Positions 31,790 through 42,766 of a stretch of 64,000 nucleotides of DNA are shown one piece after another. Numbering within the stretch: position 1 is the stretch's first letter; the number at the start of each line of letters is the position of its first letter. A program made the translations under genes and the position numbers. This DNA is from Achatina immaculata. Taxonomy: Eukaryota > Mollusca > Gastropoda > Stylommatophora > Achatinidae. The notes below the pieces were generated by a model. The model did no database searches, had not been told where the DNA came from, and worked only from the letters and a program-made list of their open reading frames with translations. The stretch is from positions 12,418,550 through 12,482,549 of the forward strand of contig CM019716.1 in NCBI GenBank assembly GCA_009760885.1, given 5' to 3'.

Positions 31790-32300
31790 CCTCAATGGCT
31801 GCGCCATCTTACATCTTATTACATCTTACATCCTCCCCGTGCTGTTAAACGTCACATAGGGCTCACATGGTTGTTCGCCAAGTTTTCCTGTTTTCGGCGA
31901 GTTTTTCAACCTCATCAATGAATTTTATGCCTACTAATTTGGCCTCTCTTAACAATGTCCTCTTTAGAGTTTCACGTGGTCGACCTCTTTTTCTTCAGCC
32001 TGTTGTGTTCCACTTGATAGCTTGTTTTGGGATTCTCTGACTGTTTCTTATCATCTCGTGACCGATATATGTCCATTTCCTTTTTCTGATCACCCATGAG
32101 ACAGGCTGTTTGCTCAACTGCCTTATCTCTGCGTTGTTCTTGAATAAGTTCCCCTTGATACCGAGTATTTTCCTGAGGCATTTGTTTTCAAAAGATTCTG
32201 ATCTGTTGCCTGTTTCTACGCCACAGGCAAGGATAATTACCGGAATCAGAATAAAACTGCCACCGAAGGCTAGCATTGATTTCCTCTAAGAGCTGTACCC
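31790..32300 (-). mobile_element. LINE 3' end relic
   Basis: On the minus strand it encodes SFENKCLRKILGIKG, then VIRKRKWTYIGHEM, a KWNTTG block, a basic GRPRETLKRTL block and ENRKTWR, the usual order of a LINE C-terminus. It is a different family from the others here. Stops and one frame change are present. Confidence 0.75.
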
Positions 32301-32584
32301 TCAAAGATCAGTACCTCGTTCTTCTAATGCCTCATCTTCGGTGGCTGCCTAGTTGATCAAATGGTAGTTCTAGTCTTGCCTAAAATGGACTGTAGAATTT
32401 TGGTCCAACACTTTTCCAAGATTGTCATAACATGGTTGGTCTGGATGATGCTATTCAGAATTTGAAGTACCTGACAGATAATTCTTAGGACTTCAGTATC
32501 ATAATTAAACTTTTAATATACACACAGCCTAAGAGTTAACTGGTCCACTTGGTAAGTGAAAGGTGACAGAATAATTTCTCCTAG

Positions 32585-33130
32585 CAGTGATCCTTAGCCT
32601 GAGGTCCTTATCCTTAACCTGAGGTTCTGATCCATAGCATGCGGTCATGATCCTTAGTTTGTAGTCCTGATCCTTAATCTGAGGTCCTAGTCCTTAGTAT
32701 GAGGTCCTAGTCCTTAGTCTAAGGTCCTGGTCCTTAGCCTGAGGTCCTGGTCCTTAGCCTCAGGTCCTGGTCCTTAGCCTCAGGTCCTGATTCTTAGCCT
32801 GAGGTCCTGGTCCTTAGCCTGAGGTCCTGGTCCTTAGCCTCAAGTCCTGGTCCTTAGCCTCAGGTTCTAATCCTTACCTTATGGTCTTGATCCTTAGTCT
32901 GAGGTCCTGATCCTGAGGTTCTGGTCCTGGTCAGACTGTGGTCCTGATCCTTAGTCTGAGGTCCTGATCCTTAGCCTGAGGTCCTGGTCCATAGCATGAG
33001 GTCATGATCCTTAGCCTGAGGTCCTTATCCTTAGCCTGAGGTCCTGGTCCTGGTCAGCCTGAGGTTTTGGTCCTTAGCCTGAATTCCTAATCCTTAGCCT
33101 GAGGTCATGATCCTTAGCCTGAGGTCCTTG
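32585..33130. repeat. 20-bp minisatellite, about 27 copies
   Basis: Units are variants of tccttagcctgaggtcctgg. Many substitutions and some part units show it is old. A short sequence at 33235-33294 with hAT-like ends follows, too degraded to call. Confidence 0.93.
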
Positions 33131-33324
33131 GACACAATGACTTAACTGACTAGCACATGGATTGGCTCAACAACAAACAAATCTTAGCATAATCTGAGTT
33201 CTATTTATTGCTTTACTTTTAATGAATTGTTCACAGCGGTTCTCAGACTGGAAAAGGCAGGCCGTGGTGAACAAAAATGTTAAGAACTACTGTCTTTTAG
33301 CAGGGGTTCTCAGATAGTGGGAAA

Positions 33325-33451
33325 TTCATCAATTCAAGTGCCATGCCACGTGGCGTAGGCGATCATTTCTCTCCACAATTCCCTGTCTTTAGACCTGATT
33401 ATGAGATCCGCCGGTGACTTTCTTCCTAGCCACACTGACAGTCCATCCAGT

Positions 33452-33490
<39 letters not shown>

Positions 33491-35900
33491 TCCTCTGTCT
33501 CTTCTTCCTTCAATTTTTCCGATTGCCACAATGTGTTCTAATTTTCTCTTCTCCGAAAATGTCCTACATCTCGCTTGTCTGCCTCTGGTCTTTGCTATAA
33601 TTTGCTTTTTAACCCCAGCCTCTCTTAAGACTTCTTCTTGGCTGTCCATGGTACCTTCAACATCCATCTTATAAACCATATCTCCATGGCCTCCATTTCT
33701 CGCTGTACTCTCTTATTCATAGACCATGCTTCACACACATAAAACAAAATTGGCTCAATGTAACATTTAAGTACTCTGAATCTTGTTTCCATTGATATGG
33801 ATCTGTTGCACAAGATGTGTCTCATTGTCTGGAATGCTGACTTGGCCTGGACACGTCTGCTTTTTATTTCGTTGTGACATTTCCCATCAGTTGCTATAAT
33901 CGTTCCTAAGTACTTGAATCTATAAACTTGTTTCAGTTCTGTGGCATCGATGGTAATGCTACATTTTGGTGGTATTCTTTTCTTTGAGACGACCATCACT
34001 TCAGTCTTCTTTTTGTTCAGGCTAAGACCTTTAGTTTTACTTTCACGAACCACGACGTCCAGAAGAGCTTGTAGCTCTCCTTCACTTTTAACAATCAGGA
34101 CTGTGTCGTCTGCATATCTTAAGTTGTAACTCTTCATTTATGAAATCTTCTTACATTTACAACTATTTTCATGCATAATATGTATACTTTTAAAGTGGAA
34201 ATACTTTGTACATTCACTTTTACAACTATACCCCATATACAGATCAAGACCCGCGCTTTTGTGTGGCACGGATGGGAACGTCCGCGTTTTTGTTTTCTGT
34301 TCCGCGGGAAGAGTTAAGTTGTTAAAGTTGTACCCGCCAGTTGATATTCCTGGCATGTTCTCTATATTTCTCATTATGTTTTCGCTGTACAAGGAGAAGA
34401 GGTCAGGAGATAGAACACATCCTTGTCTCACTCCCAATTTTATGTCTAGGAATGCTCCTATTTGGTTCTCAACCTTCATTGCTGCTGATTGCTGCCAATA
34501 TATGTTTTCTGATTAGTTTCAGATCTTTCCCATCTATGTTGATGTCTTCCAGCATTCTTATAATTTCTATGTGTCTCACTTTATCGAATGCTTTACAGTA
34601 GTCTATGAAGCATAAGTATAGGTCTATCTTTACTTCTATTGATCTCTCCACCAATGTTCTTATTATATATATGGCGTTACTTGTACCTTTTCCTTCAACA
34701 AAGCCACAATGTTCTTCAGTGATTTCTGGTTTTATTTTACTCCTGACTCTTCTCATGATAATTCGAAGCAGGATTTTGATAACTTGGCTCATAAGACTAA
34801 TGGTTCTATGGTCTTCACATTCAACTGCACCTTATTCTTTGGTAGGGCAATGACAACTGATTGCAAAAGGTCTGAAGGGACATAGTTACTGTTATAGATG
34901 TCATTCAGCAATCTGGTAATTATTTCTATGCCAAGCTCTCCTAATGCTTCTAATTCTTCCTTGGTGATTTTATCTGGTCCTTGTGCTTTGTTGTTTTTCA
35001 TGTGTTTGATGGCTGCTTCCACTTCTGCTTTTAATATGGGAGGCCTTTCATTATTATTTCGTATATCTATTTTGCTTCTATTGTCTTCATAGAGTTCTCT
35101 AATGTATTCGCTCCATCTTGCCAATATTTGATCTCTGTCCATTACTGTATGCCCCTCCTTTGACTTCAAGCAACCAGTCTTGTGGTATGTCCTTTTGTTT
35201 GTTAACTCCTTTATTTGTTTGTACATATCTCTTGTGTTTCCATAATGGTGTGTCTCTATTTCACTACATTTCTTATTTAGCCACTCTTAGCTTTATTGCA
35301 TTTGTGTCTTATTTCTTTATTTATTTTGTCATATTCATTTTTATCTTCCTTAAGACTTCTTCTCCGATCCATTAGTTGTAAAATTTCTTCTGTCATCCAC
35401 CCCTGTTTAGCATGTCGTTTATTTGGAGGCAGGATTTTGATAGATCTTTGCTGAATAGAGTCTTTAAGCATGTTCATCAGTTGTATCAATATTCTCTATA
35501 GCATTATATCTATTAGGTACTATGGTCCTAAATTGTTCTTGTATTGCTTTATCTTTCCATGACAGCTCTCTATCTAGTTCTTTTTTTTTAGCTGCTACTT
35601 TTGACCTCTTTAGCCTGATTCTCAATTTTTCCTACAACTGGGATATGGTCACTGTTGCAGTCTGCACTTGGTTTTATTTTCACGGATATTAGTGAGTTCC
35701 TGCATCTTCTGTTGTCATAATGTAATCTGTCTGGTTACGTATGTTATTATTTGGGCTTTTCCATGTCCATGGTCGCCTAGGGTGTTGTTGAAACCACGTA
35801 TTTCCTATTATCATTTTATTCTTTTCTGCCCACCCAGTCAACATCTCTCCTCTTTTATTTTTGATTCCTAGTCCATACTTGCCAGTAGCTTCATCGTCTT
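33325..35900 (-). mobile_element. RTE-like LINE, 5'-truncated, minus strand
   Basis: Read on the minus strand from right to left: the end of the endonuclease (about 35860-35500), a linker (WMTEEILQLMDRRR), RT blocks NNKAQGPDKITKEE, FIDYCKAFDKVRH, GVRQGCVLSPDLF and RYADDTVLI, and the C-terminus VLKCYIEPIL. It is the same broad family as 27652-31207 but a separate lineage. A (CT)n run at 33457-33487 encodes an RE repeat in the former tail. A MITE at 34128-34313 interrupts it just before YADD. Confidence 0.88.
34128..34313. mobile_element. 186-bp MITE-like insert in the LINE
   Basis: The ends are AACTCTTC and GAAGAGT, short inverted repeats. It is flanked by TTAAGTTGT at 34119-34127 and 34314-34322. 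Removing it rejoins the LINE frame at NFNNL|RYADD. The insert contains a C+G-rich patch (about 34250-34310) and no coding. Superfamily unknown. Confidence 0.78.
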
Positions 35901-35906
35901 GTTCAG

Positions 35907-36062
35907 TCTCTAAATCCTCACTTGTTCAGTCTCTAAATCCTCACTTGTTCAGTCTCTAAATCCTCACTTGTTCAGTCTCTAAATCCTCACTTGTTCAGTC
36001 TCTAACTCCTCACTTGTTCAGTCTCTAAATCCTCACTTGTTCAGAAATTCCTCACTTGTTCA
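35907..36062. repeat. 23-bp minisatellite, about 7 copies
   Basis: Units are cagtctctaaatcctcactt plus gtt. It abuts the 5' truncation point of the LINE at 33325-35900. 36063-36530 to its right shows no gene. Confidence 0.92.
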
Positions 36063-36530
36063 GAACCCCTGCTTTACTGCACTGAGAGATCATAATATGA
36101 TGTTGGTGCTTTCCTGTTCAGTTTGGCCGTGGTATTCATTGATAGCATTCAGTTGCTGTATCTGAGTTCTATCTTTGGTCAAGGAGTTAAATTTCTCATC
36201 CCAGTCAACAGTGATCTCATATTAATACATATTCCTTGCGAGCACTATTTCAGTATACAAGTATTTTCTTGTCAAATGAGTTTCTGATTCTTCTGGATGT
36301 GAGTTTCGCACACTCTGAGCTGTCAGACCTTGAATCCTGAAGGTCTTGAGAGAAAGATGTTGAGGGACAAGATGAGATTACAATCCTATAATCCTGATGT
36401 TGTAATCAGAGATTAAGCATAAAAGTTTACTTATCAATTTTAACAGGACTGTATGATGAAGACAGCTCATGCAGTTGATCATAGAGAGTTGAGTATGTAA
36501 TACAGTTTTTTTTTTAACGACGAAAACAAC

Positions 36531-36708
36531 AGGCCGTGACCCGGTGGTACTGCAAACCGGGTCCACCCGTAACAAAATGTGGACCATACCCCGGCATTCA
36601 ATGTGCAGGGCAGGCCTCAAGCACCTCGTTTGATCCAAAATAACAAAGTGTACATTCTATAGAGCGCAGAACTACACTTTGATCTTAGACAAAAGGCCGA
36701 GAAGCGAT
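36531..36708 (-). ncRNA. U2 snRNA-like sequence, diverged or pseudogene
   Basis: On the minus strand the 5' end ATCGCTTCTCGGCCTTTTG followed by CTAAGATCAAAGTGTAGT is close to the universal U2 5' end. Near the 3' end GGTTTGCAGTACCACCGGG matches the U2 terminal stem-loop (GGTATTGCAGTACC). A possible Sm-like ATTTTGGA lies between. The length (about 178) is close to U2 (about 187). The branch-point recognition stretch GTAGTA reads GTAGTT and the middle is unlike U2. An A10 run follows, which suits a retroposed pseudogene. Confidence 0.7.
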
Positions 36709-38890
36709 TATACGAGTTTCTGCTAATGTGGTTAACTTTATATCGGGTAAATGCTTGAAAAAGGTTGAGATTAAAGTCTGGAATAATGTGGTTTTAGCAG
36801 GAAATATTGAGTTAATATTTCAAACAGTGATGTAATTGTTAAAAACACGAAGGTAATTATCAAAACAGAGGAAACAAGGACAGGTTATTTAATATGCTGG
36901 ATAGGCTTGCCTGGGAAGGCCAGCCGAGGTAGCAGAATATGGTACATAACTTTTGGTGATTTAAGTCCCCTGGTTGTTTGGTACAGTTAATTAGTTTTTT
37001 TATTGTTCTCTCCCCTGAACCCGAGTTTGGCTTAGGAGCGCAAAATGTCTTGCAGCAGGTGAAACCACGAGACTGTTGTGGAGGCGAGTGAGAAACACAT
37101 TGTCTGGACTTTTAGAGAGAGGATCTGCCAGGGATTTTTGTTGTGAGATATGGTAGAGTGAAGTTTACATGATAATGTTGCCTCCAGTCATTAGTCGTTA
37201 GAGCTACAGCTGAAGTTGTGTCACATGTAAGAATATGTCATTACGCGTTACTTTTGGTTTAATATGGTGTTAGTTCTTAATTAGTTAATCATCCAGAAAC
37301 ATTGTTCTTCATGTGTTGCTGTGTAATTTGATATGTCACTTCACATATTTTTGTCTTGTCAACTATTTTCAACATCATCTTGTGTCATGCAATAAACACA
37401 GCTGTGTTAGAGTGGTGTTGACTTCTTCGACGATCTTCATGTGCCACATTACTGTTAGTGTTCCTGGGTTATATGTGTGTATTGCGATTAGCATCTAATT
37501 ATTCGATAATCATCATCATCACATTCACAAATGAAGATACTCTTACAGGAGACCCAGCACTGAGGAAAAGAAGTGAATCCAAGTCATATACAGTATCTGG
37601 AGATGAACAGTTTACGTTGGAGGTGACAGAGCTCCATACTATGTTTAGCCTAGCAGCCTGGGTGGTTGTTAATCCTTCACTGACAGGAAATAAATTGGAA
37701 GTATCGAAGTAACTTTTGGAAACACTGAGATTTTTTTAAAAAGTAAGTTTTAAATGTTAGTTAACATAGCAGCAGAATATAGGAAAAGAAAACTCCACAC
37801 AAAACCTCAGCTTTCTCTTAAGTCTGTGGCTTTGCCAGGATTAAAAAAAAAGATTAAAAATTCTCTTAGCAGAAATTCTTTAATAAGTGATATATAGTTT
37901 TAACTTCTTCTATTACATTATTTTTTCTGTATTACATGGATTTATCTTATATAACAAGTTATAAACCATGTGATCTAGCAAAGACAAATCTACTTGGTAT
38001 ATACTATCAGATAAGGGGGAAAAGGTCTATGAAATAAAATACACAAGATCTTATAATAGGCAGTAAAAAATATTAAAACAAAATGTGAGAACTACACAGG
38101 GCAGATAAAAGTTAGAGTAATTAATCACACAGAAAACCCGCCTGCTAGGAGCTGTATTATTACCACATTTTAAAAAATCTGCATAAGAGAAGCAGATACC
38201 CTCCCAGTACAGACATGCCAGGGAGATAAAATGCAAGGTCATTTGAGGACATAGACAAATTAGTCACTAACAATCTGTGAAATTAGGGTTTTTTTTACAT
38301 TAAAAAAAAATTAAATGTCAAAATAAGTGAGCGAAAAATTGATAGATTTAATTGCTTATTACTTAAGTGAATGAGGATGGGTGAGTATGATGTGCTAACT
38401 GGCAAAAATGTATCAATTGAAAAAAACAACAACAATATATATACTACCAGCTTAAGGTTGACAGAGGATAATGAGAGATGCAGTAAGTTTATAAAGCTGA
38501 GAAAAGAAAGTTGAAACTGTGGCTGAAGATGATAAAGTTTTAAACAATAAAGACTTTATTTAAACAATAAAGACAGTATAAAGCAGAAAAGGATATTATG
38601 AGAAGAAGGAAGCTAGCGAAAGCACTACTCTTGTCATGATGATTATTATGTAAGGAAAGACAAAGGTTAAGAACATGTGTGCAAAAGAAAATGAAATTCA
38701 AAATTTCAGTGATGAAAATATAATGAGAGTTTATTTTCTTTTAAAAATAATTTTTTTTTGCTGGCAAATAATATTTTCAGCAATAAGGAAACAAAAAGGC
38801 ATGTGCACGCCAGAGTGGTAGAGGTAATGATGCAAAATTGTGCTCTATCATAGTATTAATTTCAGCAATGATGAATTCTGCTGAATTCCT
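36709..38890. other. A+T-rich, no gene seen
   Basis: A possible polyadenylation-like 'caataaacacagctgtgtta' phrase at 37390-37410 might mark an LTR or gene end, but no partner was found. 38540-38580 has a short 'aacaataaagac' repeat. Confidence 0.4.
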
Positions 38891-38897
38891 TCATGTA

Positions 38898-39005
38898 GAC
38901 TAGCACAGAATATAGCAATGTGTAGACTAGCACAGAATATAGCAATGTGTAGCCTAGCACAGAATATAGCAATGTGTAGACTAGCACAGAATATAGCAAT
39001 GCAAT
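38898..39005. repeat. 27-bp tandem repeat, 4 copies
   Basis: Units contain 'actagcacagaatatagcaa'. The flanking 39006-39884 is A+T-rich with no recognised feature. Confidence 0.9.
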
Positions 39006-39897
39006 GATAAATTCAAACACGGAGACTGTGTACTTAGTTTAATTAATTTATATATCAATATAAAACATACAACACTGCCTTTACAACGAACTTCATTACT
39101 GTCATAAAGTGAGATTAATCTTTCTCAAATATCAAATTATGACATTCCATATAGCATCAGCAAGAAAAACAATAGAAAATAAATGCACTGGTAAACATAT
39201 GTTATGTGTTCTGGCTGATTTCACTAAATAAAGAAAGTTAATCACAGATGGAACTGTGGGCTCCCATACTACCTCTAGAGTAAGATCCACAGAAAGAGAA
39301 TTGACACTGGAAAAATAAATGCTTTCTGTTCATATATAAACTAAGATTAGTTAAATATCAAATCGTGAGATTTTATACAATCTTTGCAATTAAAAAAAAC
39401 AATTGAAATAAACACCAGATAAACAAAGTTTCGGTTTTTAAAAAAATTCTTGCTGATGTCACTACAGCACAAAAATTGATTGTAGAGTTTGATTTTTAAA
39501 AAATAAACAAAGCAATATTCATTTAAAAAGTATTTGACAGCTTTCAGAAAAAACATGACTGAAAGTGTTAAAACCTGACACAACTTAAATCTTTAGTCAG
39601 AGATTTCTGCAAAGAATGTCTGTGTCAGTTGCAGGGACATCAATAAAATAAGTGCAAAAGATTTTTAATTTCAGTGTTTTATTCTGTTTTTTTTCCTTTT
39701 CTGTAATCTGAAAAGGCAGATGAGCAGCGCGTCTTGCCAGCTTGTGAGTTGATAAAAATACAACCATTTGGCAGGACAGCACTGTGATAAATTATTGTGC
39801 GTTGTTGTCACAAATTGTCACAAATGAATGTCACTTCAGTCTTGGCTTGTCATGAATTTGTGAAGACAAAATGTTTATATGTTATTATTCTCCCCAT

Positions 39898-41227
39898 AGA
39901 TAAAAGGGATGGCGACTGCAGTAAAAGTGGTTTAAATAAATAAGGTAGATAGAAGTGTATGGTGCAGTTTTACAAAGTGAGGGAGGGAGTGAGTAAGGTG
40001 AGAAAAAAAACGAATAGAAAGTATGAGAATGTATAAATGAAAAACATACAACATCCGATATTTCAGCGTGAGCCTTATTCGAGGATACATACAAAACGGG
40101 ACAAAAACACGAAAACTTATCTGAATGTGTCTTCCTCCAAGTCGAAAACAGAAATGTTTGTAGTAGAAGGGAGAAGGAAAGATCACGTTACCTCCAACAA
40201 AAGATGCCCGATAGAGCCAATCGTAAAGAAGAGGTGGAGAGAGAAGAGGAGAACAAGTGGGAGAAAGGGGTGGGGGGAAGGCAATAGAAACATGATATCC
40301 GCTAGAGGTGTCGGGGGGGGGGGAAGAGGGGAAGGAAAAGGGGACACGGAGAGATAATGAATGAAGAATATAAACACATACAGGGAGAAAATGTGAAATT
40401 GGTGAATAGGACAAGACCCTAAAGACACCAATATGTTGGTAGAGAAGAAAATAGGGTGGTGGTAGGGAGGGGTAGCATAGAGAAAGAAAGTAGAATTTTT
40501 TTAAAAAGTGGAAAAATAAAGAAGTTACAGAAAGCTGAAGACATTGTTAATTCCAGCTGGGTGGAGACAGCCAGTCTGGAATATAAGGCGCTGTTCTAGG
40601 ACCCTCCGAGATCGTACATCAGCAGAACAAGAGCGGATCGCACTAACAGAAATTCTTTATTTTTCTACTTTTTTTCTAAACTCTACTTTCTTTCTCTATG
40701 CTACCCCTCCCTACCACCACCCTATTTTCTTCTCTACCAACATATTGGTGTCTTTAGGGTCTTGTCCTATTCACCAGTTTCACATTTTCTCCCTGCAGGT
40801 GTTTATGTTCTTCATTCATTCTCTCTCCGTGTCCCCTTTTCCTTCCCCTCTTCCACCCCCCCAACACCTCTAGCAGATATCATGTTTCTATTGCCTTCCC
40901 CCCACCCCTTTCTCCCACTTGTTCTCCTCTTCTCTCTCCACCTCTTCTTTACGATTGGCTCTATCGGGCATCTTTTGTTGGAGGTAACGTGATCTTTCCT
41001 TCTCCTTTCTACTACAAACATTTCTGTTTTCGACTTGGAGGAAGACACATTCAGATAAGTTTTCGTGTTTTTGTCCCGTTTTGTATGTATCCTCGAATAA
41101 GGCTCACGCCGAAATATCGGATGTTTTTCATTCATACATTCTCATACTTTTTATTCGTTTTTTTCTCACTTTACTCACTCCCTCCCTCACTTTGTAAAAC
41201 AGCACCATACACCTCTGTCTACCTTAT
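39898..41227. mobile_element. 1.3-kb foldback element (inverted Penelope-like ends)
   Basis: Long inverted arms (about 39932-40526 and 40649-41232) are nearly complementary over about 590 bp around a 122-bp spacer. The flanks are TTATTCTCCCCAT at 39885-39897 and 41228-41240, a perfect 13-bp duplication. Each arm contains AAGGCTCACGCCGAAATATC or a close copy, like the Penelope 3' end at 23080. The left end has an extra 35 bp (ataaaagggatggcgactgc) also seen at 27310. There is no coding sequence; open frames in the arms mirror each other. Confidence 0.85.
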
Positions 41228-41729
41228 TTATTCTCCCCATGAGTACTTCAGTCTTCTTTTCAGCCACATGATGATGATGATGTTTTTGTTGATGGTTGGC
41301 GTGTTTTACTCTTCTGTTCACTTACGTAACTATGATGTTTTCAATTTTAATGATGGTTTTAATGAAATGCGTGGGTATCATATATGACTCTGTGTTGACA
41401 TCATCCCAATAGGCTACAGCTTCTAGGCAAAATCTGTTGTAATCCCTATCTTGGTGGCTCAAGATGTTGCGACATAGTCTGTTTTATATGAAGTGTTATT
41501 ATAAGGATTTCGGATAAGAGTTCTAGGATACGCTTCTGGCGAACATTTCATAGCAATTAAGCCCTGCATGAGAGAGTAGGTAGAGTTAATGGGGAGACAA
41601 CCCAGTAAAACTATATAAATGTTGCAGACAAATTACACAGCCCAACCAAAAAACCAAACAAAAAAAAATTTTTTTTTTCTTCGTGCCTTGGCTTTTAGTC
41701 CTGTTCCTGGAGTTACTGGGGTGGTTTCT

Positions 41730-42343
41730 TAGATATGGTTGGCATCAGCTCTAGTCTCTTAGATATGGTTGGCATCAGCTCCAATTTCTTAGATATGGTT
41801 GACATCAGCTCTAGTTTCTTAGATATGGTTGGTATCAGCTCTAGTTTCTTAGATATGGTTGGTATCAGCTCTAGTTTCTTAGATATGGTTGGTATCAGCT
41901 CTAGTTTCTTAGATACGGTTAGTATCAGCTCTAGTTTCTTAGATATGGTTAGCATCAGCTCCAGTGTCTTAGATATGGTTGACATCAGCTCTAGTCTCTT
42001 AGATATGGTTGGCATTAGCTCCAGTTTCTTAGATATGGTTGACATCAGCTCCAGTGTCTTAGATATGGTTGGCATCAGCTCTAGTTTCTTAGATATGGTT
42101 AGCATCAGCTCTAGTTTCTTAGATATGGTTGACATCAGCTCTAGTCTCTTAGATATGGTTAGCATCAGCTCTGGTTTCTTAGATATGGTTAGCATCAGCT
42201 CCAGTTTCTTAGATATGGTTAGCATCAGCTCTAGTGTCTTAAATATGGTTGGCATAAGCTCCAGTTTCTTAGATATGGTTAGCATCAGCTCTAGTGTCTT
42301 AGATATGGTTAGCATCAGCTCTAGTTTCTTAGATATGGTTTAA
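41730..42343. repeat. 30-bp minisatellite, about 20 copies
   Basis: Units contain 'cttagatatggttggcatca'. Because 30 is a multiple of 3, about 200 codons are open on both strands. The flanks show no coding support, so neither frame is called. 42344-42766 beyond it is A+T-rich without a gene. Confidence 0.95.
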
Positions 42344-42766
42344 TTTTTAAAATTTTAGTCCGCTCTTTAACAAATCTCTTCTGCAAAATTGGGGTGTCAA
42401 AACAAGCTGTCTTATTTGAATGGGAAATTTATGTATTTAATTTACCCACACATGTTTGTGTATAATGACCAATGTTTCACAACTCTACTTCCTTTCTTAT
42501 AAAGCACACTGGCATACAAATGCATAGCTCAAATAACAAAACGCTTTTGTTCTGTTTTATTACATAATTATGTGCACAAAATTAAGATGGTAAATTCATA
42601 GACTACATCAATTTGTATTTCAAAGATTTCTCAACCTGATCTCTTTAAAACAGTTGCACTGTATAATAGTTATGGTCGTACTGGAAGTGTGTGTATATAT
42701 TCCCACTTATATCATTTCGTTTTTGAAAATCGAACACTGTAGAGGGTATAGCTAAGATGGTGCTGC

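Noticed and set aside
33235..33330. hAT-like ends (cagcggttctcag, aagaactactg)
   Set aside because: Only about 60 bp, ends imperfect, and flanking 8-mers do not match.
36960..37450. Solo LTR suggested by caataaacacagctgtgtta
   Set aside because: No matching second LTR, TG...CA borders or target duplication could be shown.
40037..41135. Open frames of about 106 codons in both arms of the inverted repeat
   Set aside because: They are the same sequence seen twice in opposite orientation; low-complexity Arg/Lys/Gly content and no motif.
41735..42343. 200-codon open frames on both strands
   Set aside because: Pure 30-bp tandem repeat; both strands open because the unit length is divisible by three.
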